From Microcystis aeruginosa FD4 (GTDB lineage Bacteria; Cyanobacteriota; Cyanobacteriia; Cyanobacteriales; Microcystaceae): a stretch of DNA of 64,000 nucleotides. This document shows positions 24,808 through 33,696 of this stretch, one piece after another. A program made the position numbers and the translations under genes. Numbering within the stretch: position 1 is the first letter of the stretch; each line of letters starts with the position of its first letter. The stretch lies in NCBI RefSeq assembly GCF_009792235.1, contig NZ_CP046973.1:2480001-2544000 (forward strand), written 5' to 3'. The notes beneath the pieces were generated by a model that saw only the letters and a list, made by a program, of their open reading frames with translations, was not told the origin of the DNA and did no database searches.

Positions 24808-25731
24808 TTAAGCATAGATGCGATCCTCGATCGCCACCGATTGCAGAAGTCTTTCCACGATAGCTTTAGCTTGACGACCGTGACTAGGAATCAGACGATG
24901 GCAGAAGACGTAGGGAGTAATCAACTTAACATCATCGGGGATAGCATAATCGCGACCTTCGAGGAAAGCGTAAGCTTGAACTGCTTTTTGCAGAACCACA
25001 CAACCCCGGGGACTGACTCCCAAAGTAATATCTTCGTGATTCCGGGTAGCGCGGACTAAATCGACGATATATTGCTGTAAAGTGGGAGCTACCTTGACCA
25101 GACTGACTAATCTTTGCAATTCTCCCACCTCTTCTAAGGAAATACAAGCTTCTAGGGATTTAACTGTCTCCTGAGAATGCTGTCTTTGTAACATTGTTAA
25201 TTCTTCTGTGGCGCTGGGATAACCCAAACTCAGGCAAACGGCAAAACGATCCATTTGTGCTTCTGGAAGCGGAAAAGTGCCTTGATATTCGATCGGATTT
25301 TGGGTGGCAATAACAAAGAAGGGTTGGGGGACAGGACGCGCTTCTCCATCGATGGTAACTTGTTTTTCTTCCATAACTTCTAGAAGTGCCGATTGGGTAC
25401 GCGGGGTGGCCCGGTTGATTTCATCGGCCAACAGGACGTTAGCAAAAGCGGGGCCGGGGATAAATTCAAATTCGCGACTGTTGGGGTTCCAAATCGTGGT
25501 TCCCGTGATATCACTAGGAAGGAGGTCAGGGGTGCATTGTACCCGTTGGAAACGACCGTTAATTGAACGCGCTAAGGATTTGGCTAACAGGGTTTTGCCG
25601 ACTCCGGGGACATCTTCCAGGAGAGCGTGGCCGCCACTGAGTAAAGCCACCAGCACAATGCGAATCGATTCGGTTTGGCCGACGATGCTTTGGCTCAAAT
25701 TTTCCATCAAAATATCAATAGCGTCTCTCAT
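24808..25731 (-). CDS. MoxR-family AAA+ ATPase
   Basis: This roughly 307-residue AAA_3 ATPase has Walker A LEDVPGVGKTLLAKSLAR, Walker B VLLADEINRATPRTQSALLE, sensor I IATQNPIEYQGTFPLPEAQ and a C-terminal lid ending in AIPDDVKLI and VFCHRLI. MoxR proteins act as chaperones for metal- or VWA-domain partners; the usual DUF58 and VWA partners are not adjacent. ATG at 25731 (MRDAIDIL) is preferred to a TTG eight codons upstream. Confidence 0.9.
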   Translation of the reverse strand: MRDAIDILMENLSQSIVGQTESIRIVLVALLSGGHALLEDVPGVGKTLLAKSLARSINGRFQRVQCTPDLLPSDITGTTIWNPNSREFEFIPGPAFANVLLADEINRATPRTQSALLEVMEEKQVTIDGEARPVPQPFFVIATQNPIEYQGTFPLPEAQMDRFAVCLSLGYPSATEELTMLQRQHSQETVKSLEACISLEEVGELQRLVSLVKVAPTLQQYIVDLVRATRNHEDITLGVSPRGCVVLQKAVQAYAFLEGRDYAIPDDVKLITPYVFCHRLIPSHGRQAKAIVERLLQSVAIEDRIYA

Positions 25732-25978
25732 AGCACAAATGGGGTATTTTGTCAAGAAGATTAATGTTAAGTTTTTTTATCTTAACGATTCTTTTCCCAA
25801 TTTGCCCACACTAGCGAGGAAAGTTGACAGACAATGGCGAGAAATTTTCTGCTAGGGAGCTAATCAGGGTTAGGGTGGCGAGCAGGGAGAAAATTAGTTA
25901 AGAATTGTTGCCAGTGGGCGAAATCAAGATTTTCAGTCGGTTCAGTCTGATAAAATCGGGAAGAATTTCTCTTAATCA

Positions 25979-26503
25979 GTGAAGATGAAAGCCAGTTCGC
26001 TCATTTTTAGTCTTGTTTTAGGAATCGCGGCCAGCACATTAACCAATAGTTTACCCGAAAATTTTACGTTCAATTCTCGGAAAATATTGGCTCAAGATCA
26101 GGCTCCTTCCTGTCCCCTTCCTCCAGATATTGCTATCACTTTTCGCAATAGTGAATGTCAGGCAATTACCCTAGAAAAACCCCAGACTTTCTTCCGTTAT
26201 TATAGTGACGAAAATTACAAAAAAGGTCGTTTTCTGACCACGGATCAATATACCACCAATGTGGAGGTGATCAGAAATTTAGCCCTCGATCAAAAGTGGA
26301 ATCCTCCCAATCAAGCGACCAAAGTAATATCGGTGACTTTACCTGCGGGAACAACGGTTTATCAAGGAATTGTCGCCCCCCAGAATCCAGCTGATTGTTA
26401 TCCCGGTGGTGGTCAGCAAACTTTTATTAAAGACTCGCGAGATGCCAATATACAATGGGGAGAGGGGCGAGCAATAACGGTTACATCTCTTTCCTGTCGC
26501 TAG
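25979..26503 (+). CDS. Secreted protein of unknown function
   Basis: This roughly 174-residue protein has a clear signal peptide (SLIFSLVLGIAASTLTNSL), giving a mature domain of about 140 residues. It has five cysteines after the signal, including CPLPPD, NSEC and a pair of C-terminal ones, and mixed beta-type sequence with TKVISVTLPAGTTVYQGIV. I do not recognise the family. GTG at 25979 and ATG at 25985 are equally plausible starts. Confidence 0.6.
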   Translation: MKMKASSLIFSLVLGIAASTLTNSLPENFTFNSRKILAQDQAPSCPLPPDIAITFRNSECQAITLEKPQTFFRYYSDENYKKGRFLTTDQYTTNVEVIRNLALDQKWNPPNQATKVISVTLPAGTTVYQGIVAPQNPADCYPGGGQQTFIKDSRDANIQWGEGRAITVTSLSCR

Positions 26504-26509
26504 AATATT

Positions 26510-26782
26510 ATGGAAACGAACATGAGGGAATTAGTTCAATCAATTGACCAAGCTATTACCGTGGCCGAACAGATGCGGAAAACAGAAATATCGACTCGGA
26601 TTGAGGGTTTAATTTCTGTGCTGAAAAGCATCAAAAATCAGGCTTTAGCTGGTCAATTACCACCGTCTCAAGGTATTGTTACTCTAGGATTAGCGCGGGA
26701 AGTAGCTGATTGGATCGATTCCCTCGATTCTCCTTTATTGAAAGCGGTGGGTAAAGTGGAAAGAGAATACCAAAAATATTAG
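26510..26782 (+). CDS. Small helical protein of unknown function
   Basis: This 90-residue, probably all-helical cytoplasmic protein includes LVQSIDQAITVAEQMRKTEI, ISVLKSIKNQALAG and LGLAREVADWIDSLDSP. ATG at 26510 or 26522 may be used. It follows the secreted protein by 6 bp and may share its transcript. Its end overlaps the end of the convergent ribF by 4 bp. No family recognised. Confidence 0.55.
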   Translation: METNMRELVQSIDQAITVAEQMRKTEISTRIEGLISVLKSIKNQALAGQLPPSQGIVTLGLAREVADWIDSLDSPLLKAVGKVEREYQKY

Positions 26783-27702
26783 TAGTTGTCGGTTACAGAA
26801 GTTAAAATTAACCGAGAGCGATCGCAGTCTATCTCGATCTGATTTTTTAATCGATCGAGAGAATTAAATTTCTGTTCTGGTCGCAGGAATTGCACTAAAT
26901 CCATCGTTAAAATACGATCATATACATGACCTGACCAATCCAATAAATGGATTTCCACACTGATAGTTTTTCCCTCGATTGTGGGACGATAACCGATGTT
27001 CATAACTGCTGGTAAGCGAGAAGCATCGAGATGCACCCAACCGCAATAAACCCCCAATCGCGGCAATAATTTATCGGGGGGAACCTGTAGATTAGCGGTA
27101 TGAAAACCTAATTGTCTGCCCAGCTGTTTCCCGACGACCACACGACCAGTTAAACTGTAGGGACGACCTAACATTTGTCCGGCTTGCTCAACGTTTCCTG
27201 CTGCCAAAGCTTGACGAATTAGGGAACTACTAATTCGACCCGTCCCACAGTTTTTTAAAGCAACAATCTCGACTTTAATGTTAAATTGAGAGGCGATCTG
27301 TAATAAATCTTCGGCTGTACCTTGACGACGATAACCGAAGTGAAAATCTTGACCAACACTGATCGATTTAGCCTGTAATTTTGCTACTAAAATCTGTTCA
27401 ACAAAAGCCAAGGGAGTCAGGGAAGCTAATTTAGCCGAAAAAGGCAGTAAAACTAATTGTTTAACGCCTAAATTCTCTAAAACCTCCACCTTTTCCCCTA
27501 GAGGAGTTAATAATTGCCATTTTTCTCCCGTAAAAAATTCCCGCGGGTGGGGAGTAAAACTAACAACGGTGGGATAAGCGGGTTCATCCTGAAAAATTGG
27601 CTGTAGGACGGTTTGATGACCTAGGTGCAAACCATCAAAGTTACCTAGTGCGATCGCACTAGGGGCTAAAATACGGGTATTAGGGGAATCTACAATCCAC
27701 AC
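26779..27702 (-). CDS. ribF: Bifunctional riboflavin kinase / FAD synthetase
   Basis: This enzyme makes FMN and then FAD. The N-terminal adenylyltransferase domain has ALGNFDGLHLGHQTVL (nucleotide site) and FHFGYRRQGTAEDL, then GTGRISSSLIRQAL. The C-terminal kinase domain has GRVVVGKQLGRQLGFHTANL and VMNIGYRPTIEG...VEIHLLDW. A TTG at 27738 extends the frame, but GTG at 27702 (VWIVDSP) matches the usual position of cyanobacterial RibF starts. The length is then about 307 residues, normal for the family. Confidence 0.92.
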   Translation of the reverse strand: MWIVDSPNTRILAPSAIALGNFDGLHLGHQTVLQPIFQDEPAYPTVVSFTPHPREFFTGEKWQLLTPLGEKVEVLENLGVKQLVLLPFSAKLASLTPLAFVEQILVAKLQAKSISVGQDFHFGYRRQGTAEDLLQIASQFNIKVEIVALKNCGTGRISSSLIRQALAAGNVEQAGQMLGRPYSLTGRVVVGKQLGRQLGFHTANLQVPPDKLLPRLGVYCGWVHLDASRLPAVMNIGYRPTIEGKTISVEIHLLDWSGHVYDRILTMDLVQFLRPEQKFNSLDRLKNQIEIDCDRSRLILTSVTDNY

Positions 27703-27786
27703 GCTGACTTTAGGAACAGATAAAAGAGAATAATTCAAGCGATTAATCTTGAGTGTAGCCTTTTGATTCTATATCAATCGGGCGAT

Positions 27787-27895
27787 CAAGCTAAAAAAAC
27801 ACCCCCAATCCCTTGGAGACCTTTGGAAGCTTTACCAAATTGAACGTGAACGATCCAGGTGCGATCGGCCCGGCATTCCCAATCAATTGCACCAG
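27787..27895 (-). pseudogene. Fragment of rplA joined to an rplA-type terminator
   Basis: Minus-strand sequence at about 27825-27880 encodes RADRTWIVHVQFGKAS, nearly identical to an internal piece of ribosomal protein L1 (rplA at 28912-29625). It is immediately followed by a copy of the rplA terminator stem and A-run (27793-27822 versus 28859-28888). The sequence between these parts in true rplA is absent, so this is an internally deleted duplicate of the rplA 3' region, about 1.1 kb from the original. Confidence 0.7.
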
Positions 27896-27991
27896 AAAGA
27901 TGAGGGAAACAAGCATTCATTAATTGTTCAGTTCGTTCTTCTCTTGGTCGTCTGTGGTTGTTCTTCGTGCTGTTGTGGTTTCCCAATCTGA

Positions 27992-28081
27992 TCAAGCATA
28001 AGGTTCTTGTTTTTGTTTCTTTTGTTCTAATCTTGTTTCTAATAATAGACGATCTTCTTGAGAAAGAACATCAATAACTTG
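27992..28081 (-). pseudogene. Remnant of a small gene, possibly an antitoxin
   Basis: A frame without a start codon encodes QVIDVLSQEDRLLLETRL followed by a lysine/glutamine-rich end and a stop. The SQEDRLLLETRL pattern resembles C-terminal parts of small cyanobacterial antitoxin-like proteins. The 5' part is missing. The rest of 27896-28244 shows no gene. Confidence 0.35.
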
Positions 28082-28259
28082 TCAAAATGATAACAGTATC
28101 ACAAATTTATTGTTTTTTTTCCAACATCTATAAACATCAAGATAGAGCGATCCCGAAAGTATCTAGCCAAAGGCGAGCGCACTTTAGTTAACTAACGGTT
28201 TACCATAGTAGGGTGGGCGATTTTTATACCACTTATTTTATTTATTGTGTATAATTAAG

Positions 28260-28547
28260 ATGATGACGACTAATTTTGAATGGGATAAAGACAAAGCTAA
28301 GATAAATCTGAGAAAACACGATATTTCTTTTAATGAGGCTAAAACTGTCTTTGAAGATACCTATTCTTTGACTTTAGATGATCCTACTCATTCAATCTTA
28401 GAAGATCGTTTTTTGACAATTGGTTATTCTAGTCAAAACCGCTTGCTTTTAGTTGTTTATACTGAAAGACAAGGAAAGATCAGAATCATTAGTGCTAGGA
28501 GAGTAACTAAACATGAAAGAAAAATCTATGAACAAAGTAATGAATGA
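28260..28547 (+). CDS. brnT: BrnT-family ribonuclease toxin
   Basis: This roughly 95-residue protein matches BrnT: FEWDKDKAKINLRKHDISF (about 5-23), then VFEDTYSLTLDDPTHS, RFLTIGYSSQNRLLLVVYTE and IRIISARRVTKHERKIYE. These hold the conserved K/H and R/H residues of the RelE-like active site. ATG at 28260 or 28263 is preferred over an upstream TTG. The partner gene overlaps the 3' end, as in BrnTA modules. Confidence 0.87.
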   Translation: MMTTNFEWDKDKAKINLRKHDISFNEAKTVFEDTYSLTLDDPTHSILEDRFLTIGYSSQNRLLLVVYTERQGKIRIISARRVTKHERKIYEQSNE

Positions 28548-28836
28548 TACCCTCAAAGATGATGAAATGTTAGATGATTATTCTGAGGTTTTAACGGAGT
28601 CTCACTTAAAAAGTGCAGTCAGAGGAAAGTATGCTCGGTCTTTAGCAGATAAAGATGCTTATACCGTTAAGATTATAGCAGAAAATGAAGAGAGATATGT
28701 TAACATGAAAACCATTGAGGTTGAAGCATTCGTTAACAATGAAGGTCAATTAACCGTACAAGTTCCCTCAAATTTAAAAGAAGGACAATATCATGCTGTA
28801 TTGATTATAGAAGAACCCAAAAATGAAAATCAATGA
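28513..28836 (+). CDS. Probable BrnT antitoxin, apparent fusion of two antitoxin-like halves
   Basis: This 107-residue protein overlaps brnT by 35 bp. Its first half (DYSEVLTESHLKSAVRGKYA) has the V-R-G-K-Y motif of a common cyanobacterial antitoxin type rather than a clear BrnA ribbon-helix-helix. The second half (MKTIEVEAFVNNEGQLTVQV and onward) looks like the start of a separate antitoxin family that normally pairs with PIN toxins. Internal ATGs at 28528, 28540 and 28705 make shorter products possible. The antitoxin role is inferred from position. Confidence 0.6.
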   Translation: MKEKSMNKVMNDTLKDDEMLDDYSEVLTESHLKSAVRGKYARSLADKDAYTVKIIAENEERYVNMKTIEVEAFVNNEGQLTVQVPSNLKEGQYHAVLIIEEPKNENQ

Positions 28837-28858
28837 TCTTAGAATAGATAAAATCCCC

Positions 28859-28888
28859 AAAAAAAAACGCCCCCAATTACTTGGAGGC
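28859..28888 (-). terminator. Rho-independent terminator of the secE-nusG-rplK-rplA operon
   Basis: On the minus strand GCCTCCAA and TTGGGGGC form a stem with a GTAA loop, followed by nine T residues, 24 bp after the rplA stop. Confidence 0.85.
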
Positions 28889-28911
28889 CTTTTCAGAAAA
28901 AATAACTGTCA

Positions 28912-29625
28912 TTAACCTTCTGCTAATTTCAGATCCCGCAGGGTGCTAATATCCACTTGAATCGATGGCCCCATGGAGGAGGAAACGTAAACTGTGCGCC
29001 AGTAACGACCTTTGGCTCCGGAAGGACGGTTTCTGTCCACCGTTTCCTGCAAAGCTTTCAAATTGATTAACAGATCCTCGGTGCTAAAAGAAGCTTTGCC
29101 AAATTGAACGTGAACGATCCCGGTGCGATCGGCCCGGAATTCCAATTTACCCGCTTTAAACTCAGAGATTGCTCCCGTTAAATCCGTGGTTACGGTTCCC
29201 CCTTTCGGTGAGGGCATTAAACCCCGTGGACCGAGTTGACGACCTAATTTAGCCACTTTCGGCATCATATCGGGGGTGGCGATCAACACCTCGAAATCCA
29301 TCATGCCCTTGGCGATTTCTTCGATTAATTCTTCCGAACCAACGATATCGGCCCCAGCGTTGTTCGCTTCCTGTACCTGTTCCCCGCGAGTAATGACCGC
29401 TACCCGCACCGTGCGTCCGGTTCCTTTGGGTAAACTTACCGTTGTCCGCAGTTGTTGGTCGGTATATTTAGGATCGATGCCTAAACGAATATGAGCTTCG
29501 GCGGTTTCGTCGAATTTCGCCGTCGCTAATTCCTTTAATAATGTCAGTGCCTCTAAGGGCTCGTAGGCTTTATTTTCTACCTTAGCCTGGGCATCTCGCA
29601 AACGTCGTGAAACTTTTTTTACCAT
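28912..29625 (-). CDS. rplA: 50S ribosomal protein L1
   Basis: This 237-residue protein begins MVKKVSRRLRDAQ. It carries the L1 signature in the central domain (LGRQLGPRGLMPSPKGGTV) and ends NLKALQETVDRNRPSGAKGR. L1 forms the L1 stalk and represses its own operon by binding mRNA. The frame extends upstream to 29727 without homology, so ATG 29625 is chosen. In most cyanobacteria rplJ and rplL follow; here a terminator and unrelated genes follow instead. Confidence 0.95.
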   Translation of the reverse strand: MVKKVSRRLRDAQAKVENKAYEPLEALTLLKELATAKFDETAEAHIRLGIDPKYTDQQLRTTVSLPKGTGRTVRVAVITRGEQVQEANNAGADIVGSEELIEEIAKGMMDFEVLIATPDMMPKVAKLGRQLGPRGLMPSPKGGTVTTDLTGAISEFKAGKLEFRADRTGIVHVQFGKASFSTEDLLINLKALQETVDRNRPSGAKGRYWRTVYVSSSMGPSIQVDISTLRDLKLAEG

Positions 29626-29680
29626 CTGATTTGTTGCTCCTTGGGTAATAACGAAGCTGGGCTTCTCCCCGTAATAAAAT

Positions 29681-30106
29681 TTAGTCTGAGATCTTGACAC
29701 CCATATTTTTGGCCGTTCCCGCCACAATATTCATGGCCGCTTCGATGTCGTTAGCGTTAAGATCGGGCAGTTTAGTCTGGGCGATTTCCCGTAATTGGTC
29801 GCGGGTAATAGTGGCGACAAATTTCTTGTTGGGTTCGTTGGAACCTCTTTCCACACCGGCCGCTTTACGGATGAGAACGGAAGCGGGGGGAGTTTTGAGA
29901 ATAAAGGTAAAACTACGATCCTCAAAAACGGAGATTTCCACAGGGATGATCATCCCGGCCTGATCGGCGGTTTTAGCGTTGTAATCTTTACAGAACGCCA
30001 TGATATTCACCCCGTGTTGACCCAATGCAGGACCCACCGGAGGAGCCGGGTTAGCCTTACCAGCAGGTAAAGCTAGTTTAATAATTGCGACGACTTTTTT
30101 AGCCAT
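29681..30106 (-). CDS. rplK: 50S ribosomal protein L11
   Basis: This 141-residue protein has KLALPAGKANPAPPVGPALG, the proline-rich N-terminal L11 signature, and the C-terminal RNA-binding domain ending NIVAGTAKNMGV. It lies 3 bp after nusG and 55 bp before rplA. Confidence 0.96.
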   Translation of the reverse strand: MAKKVVAIIKLALPAGKANPAPPVGPALGQHGVNIMAFCKDYNAKTADQAGMIIPVEISVFEDRSFTFILKTPPASVLIRKAAGVERGSNEPNKKFVATITRDQLREIAQTKLPDLNANDIEAAMNIVAGTAKNMGVKISD

Positions 30107-30109
30107 GAT

Positions 30110-30727
30110 TTAGTTTTGTTTTTCGACTTGATTAAATTCCAATTCGACCGGGGTATCCCTACCAAAAATGGAGAGCAGGGCCTTGAGTTTGCCGCGCTCG
30201 GGACTAACTTCGATAACTTCCCCTTCAAAGTCCTTAAATGGACCGGATAGGACCAAGATTTGATCGCCAACTTCCATATTGATTTTGACGACGGGTTCTT
30301 GAATCTGAGCTTGTTTGAAGATGCGATCAACTTCGGACATACTTAAGGGTAGCGGGGTGACGTGACCGCGGCCGCGTCCGTAGCGCCGCTTTTGTTCGGC
30401 CCCGACAAAGTTGATCACATGGGGGGTGTTTTTTACCACCTGCCAAGCGTCATCATCCATGATCATTCTGATCAGGACATAACCGGGGAAGACTTTTTCC
30501 TCTCCGTGCTGCCGTGAACCATCCTTGCGGACTTTGACGGTGGCCGCTTGGGGAATCTGGACTTGCAGAATGCGATCGGCCACATCGAGGGTGTGGATGC
30601 GCTGTTCCAAATTGGCTTTGACCCGTTTCTCACAACCGGAAGCCACCTGCACGGCATACCAACGGGGTTTTTTCGGTAGGCCGCTAAGATTGACTTCTTC
30701 AGGAAACTGCTCTTCTTCTAGATTCAT
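30110..30727 (-). CDS. nusG: Transcription termination/antitermination protein NusG
   Basis: This 205-residue protein has an NGN domain (PRWYAVQVASGCEKRVKANL ... EEKVFPGYVLIRM) and a C-terminal KOW domain (VGDQILVLSGPFKDFEGEV). It contacts RNA polymerase and modulates elongation. The start overlaps the secE stop by 4 bp. Confidence 0.95.
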   Translation of the reverse strand: MNLEEEQFPEEVNLSGLPKKPRWYAVQVASGCEKRVKANLEQRIHTLDVADRILQVQIPQAATVKVRKDGSRQHGEEKVFPGYVLIRMIMDDDAWQVVKNTPHVINFVGAEQKRRYGRGRGHVTPLPLSMSEVDRIFKQAQIQEPVVKINMEVGDQILVLSGPFKDFEGEVIEVSPERGKLKALLSIFGRDTPVELEFNQVEKQN

Positions 30728-30960
30728 GGGAACACCTTCCCCGCACCCCAGGCAAAGAATTTATCAATCAGATAGATGAGAGTGGCTACCAAAGTCACCA
30801 TTAACATCACGGCCGCTGATTCACTCAAAAGTTGCTGACGGGAAGGCCAGACGACTTTGGCGAGTTCTTCTTTGGTTTCATTGACGAATTCCTTGACCTG
30901 AAAAGAGCTTCCCTCTTTCTTGTCGCTCGTGTCTTTTTCTAGGGTTTCTTTTTTGGCCAC
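30724..30960 (-). CDS. secE: Preprotein translocase subunit SecE
   Basis: This 78-residue protein has a charged N-terminus, the conserved amphipathic stretch ETKEELAKVVWPSRQQLLSE and one membrane segment (AAVMLMVTLVATLIYLIDKF). It forms the SecYEG channel with SecY, encoded in this window at 37722-39041. Confidence 0.93.
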   Translation of the reverse strand: MAKKETLEKDTSDKKEGSSFQVKEFVNETKEELAKVVWPSRQQLLSESAAVMLMVTLVATLIYLIDKFFAWGAGKVFP

Positions 30961-31084
30961 GATCGCTACTCCTTAAAATGATACTCAAGCTATCCTTAAC
31001 TTATCATTTTCACCGGACAACCCACACTAACCCCCAGACATTTAGATCATGTCCTTTGCAGTTATCGGCTTGGTGATTACCAAA

Positions 31085-31157
31085 CGCGCCCTGGAGGACT
31101 TGAACCCCCGACATCAGGTTTTGGAGACCTGCGTTCTACCAACTGAACTAAGAGCGC
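31085..31157 (-). tRNA. tRNA-Trp (anticodon CCA)
   Basis: A 73-nt cloverleaf lies on the minus strand. Acceptor GCGCTCT pairs with AGGGCGC; the D-arm is TAGTTCAGTTGGTAGAA, the anticodon loop TCTCCAAAA with CCA, and the T-loop GGTTCAAGTCC; the discriminator is G. CCA is not encoded. Its position between rplS and secE is the usual cyanobacterial order. Confidence 0.93.
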
Positions 31158-31258
31158 CCATTCGCTAAACTATTTGGCTTTTTTAAGGCCTTCATTTATT
31201 ATAGCGTAGTTGTTGGCGATTGTGCAACTTTCTTGGTTAGGCTGTCGCCGGAAATTTT

Positions 31259-31621
31259 TTAGAGAGGGCGATCAAAACGTTCTTGTACCCTGGTGGCTTT
31301 GCCAACCCGATCGCGCAGATAGTAGAGTTTCGCCCGACGTACTTTACCACGACGGATGATCTTGATACTGGCAACCCGCGGCGAGTGGAGCAGGAAGACT
31401 CTTTCTACTCCCACACCCTGGAAAACTTTTCGTACTGTAATCGTTTCGTTGATACCGCCATGGCGTTTGGCGATGACAATGCCCTCGTAGGGCTGAATCC
31501 GCTCTTTATCTCCTTCAACGATTCGCACCCCTACCCGGATCGTGTCACCGACATGGATAATGGGCAGATCGCTCTTGAGATACTCGGCTTCGATTGATTT
31601 GATAATCTCTTCCGTTTTCAT
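31259..31621 (-). CDS. rplS: 50S ribosomal protein L19
   Basis: This 120-residue protein has IHVGDTIRVGVRIVEGDKER, the L19 signature VERVFLLHSPRVASIKIIRR and the tail RRAKLYYLRDRVGKATRV. L19 bridges the two ribosomal subunits. It precedes the tRNA-Trp/secE cluster on the same strand. Confidence 0.95.
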   Translation of the reverse strand: MKTEEIIKSIEAEYLKSDLPIIHVGDTIRVGVRIVEGDKERIQPYEGIVIAKRHGGINETITVRKVFQGVGVERVFLLHSPRVASIKIIRRGKVRRAKLYYLRDRVGKATRVQERFDRPL

Positions 31622-31775
31622 CGGCTTTCGTAAAACTCACAATTTCCCATCATACCATATTTTTTGAGTAAAAAGGAATAGCTATTAGATATCCGCCTTT
31701 TCAGTCACCCGTCACCAGCAGCCACTATTCATACTAAATCCTGTTTAAAACGTATAGGAAGGTGGGGTGGTGGGT

Positions 31776-33189
31776 AGGGCTGTTTCATTTAAATTAAGTA
31801 CAGCTGATTTTGAGTCAATAAATTTGACCGAAGATTCTCAAGTTTATCTTTTTCTAATCAAAAGAGTTATTCACAATAACTAATCTTTAATCTTCTGCCA
31901 ATATTTATTATGAATAAATTGATAAAGCTTCTTCTCAAGCCACTAAAAGCCTATCTCTCTTGAAATTCTCTGAGAGTACATCCTGTTAATTTCGCTAATT
32001 TTTCTGCTTCTTACGTCGATAAAACTATCAGTTTTTCCCAACGTTCAGCTAACCACCTCTGTCCCTCTGTTATTGAGAGAAACCCCAAGGAAAAAGATTC
32101 AATCCTATAGTTGTGAGAATTGACCAATTGCTGGCCGCTTGAAAATCACTTATCTGGCTTTTATCTTCCTCAAAAATTACATCTTTTACCCAATGTAACT
32201 GATTTTCTATTTTCCAATGTCCTCGAATAATTTCAGCAAATACTTGGGCGGATGCGGTTAGGCTACTGATATAGTAAGCTGTTTCTTTATAAGTTTTATC
32301 CCCGCGACTACCCTTTCTTTCTACTTTAATAAGTCTTCGCAAATTTTCCAACCCTTGTCTTTCATTTTTCCTCACTTTAAAAACTTCTATTTTTCTTGAT
32401 ATTTTTCGTCCATGACTATTATCTTGTTCAAGAAAGCAACTTTCTGGCTTTGAGGAATTACTCAGGTCTTGTATTCGCTGATCAAGATTTTTCTGATTTC
32501 CTTTAACGGTGATAACATAATCATTTTTACTCTTGATTATTAAGCTGATTGTTTTTTTTCTGACATTGTAAAGCATCGCCAGTAAAAACTTTATTTTGAA
32601 GAGAGCAATCTTCAGTTATAGCTTGATCTTCGTCGATTTCATACCCTTTTTTGTTTTCGATTCTTTTTATGTGTAATACTAATCCACTTTCTTGACTAAA
32701 CAATGAGACAAACATAATAAAATTTTGTTGTTCATTGTTAGGATTCTTTAGGGTATTTTTGAGACTTTTTCCATCTATACCTAGCCAATTTATATCATCT
32801 CTTTGTCCATATTCTTGTAATGCCCATTCATTAAATACTCTTAACAAACTCTGCCTTTTAACTCCCATTATTACCCTTCTAATTGTTGAATAAGATGGGA
32901 GTCTTTCTGGAATTATGTTAAATTCTTGACTGAGCCTGTGCCGATTATTTTTGGCAAACTCTCCTAGCTCTCTATAACTTAAGTATCCTAGCATTGTTCC
33001 CAGTATTATTACTACTAATACTATCCATAAAGGGTGTCTTTTTCCTTTATCTTTCCGAAAGTCCTTGACTTGTTTCAGTTTTTCTATTAAGCTCAACATA
33101 TATTTAAAAGGTTGGCGGTCACTTCTCATTTTACAAAGATAGTGATCGCTTTTACTTTTGATATTCTGATGGGAGAATGAAACAGCCCT
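31776..33189 (-). mobile_element. ISAs1-family insertion sequence
   Basis: Terminal inverted repeats AGGGCTGTTTCAT (31776-31788) and ATGAAACAGCCCT (33177-33189) bound a roughly 1.41-kb element with a single transposase gene on the minus strand. I see no clear target duplication in the immediate flanks. Confidence 0.85.
32070..33129 (-). pseudogene. ISAs1-family transposase with a frameshift in an A8 run
   Basis: The upstream frame (ATG 33129 or 33099) encodes the N-terminal ISAs1 domain (VKDFRKDKGKRHPLW, LGYLSYRELGEF) and the first catalytic region WLGIDGKSLKNTL. The downstream frame continues with NDYVITVKGNQKNL and IIRGHWKIENQLHWVKDV, the last catalytic Glu. The frames join at about 32557-32564 where eight A residues follow TGTCAG; seven would give one 352-residue protein. 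This is either a mutation or slippage-dependent expression. Confidence 0.8.
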
Positions 33190-33270
33190 GCCCCAACGGG
33201 GGGTCTTGAGACCCCTAATTATGAAAAAATAGGAATTGTTGGAAAACTGAGGCGAGTGGACTGTTCGACC

Positions 33271-33696
33271 ATGAATCAATCAACAGAAATTGAAGTCAAA
33301 AATCTAGACCATCTGGGATTAGTAGCCGAAATTATCGATGAAATAGGAATCGTTGAAATTATCAACGAACAAGTCTCAATTGAGCGAGGAGAAATTGTCA
33401 CAGCGGGGCAAGTCGTGAAAGCAATTATCCTGAATGGATTGGGATTTGTCGCCCGAGCCTTGTATTTATTTCCTCAATTTTTTGAAGATAAAGCAACGGA
33501 ACATCTGCTGGGAGAGGGCATCGAACCCAAACAATTAAATGATGATAAAATTGGTCGAGTGATGGACAAACTTTATCAACTGGATGTTTCGGGTATTTTC
33601 CTACTCATTAGTTTAGCAGCCGTGAAAAATTTTGGTGTAGCGACCGAGAATTGCCATTTAGATTCAACTTCTCTATCAGTGGAAGGAGAATATATA
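33271..33696 (+). pseudogene. IS1634-like transposase (DUF4277 N-terminus), cut by a MITE
   Basis: The frame starts MNQSTEIEVKNLDHLG and runs about 140 residues of typical DUF4277/IS1634 transposase (QLNDDKIGRVMDKLYQLDV, CHLDSTSLSVEGEY with the first catalytic Asp). It then enters a MITE at 33695. No recognisable remainder of the transposase follows the MITE, so the 3' part has been deleted. Confidence 0.75.

Noticed and set aside
33129..33279. N-terminal extension of the ISAs1 transposase
   Set aside because: Codons upstream of 33189 lie outside the element's terminal repeat, so they cannot belong to the IS gene.
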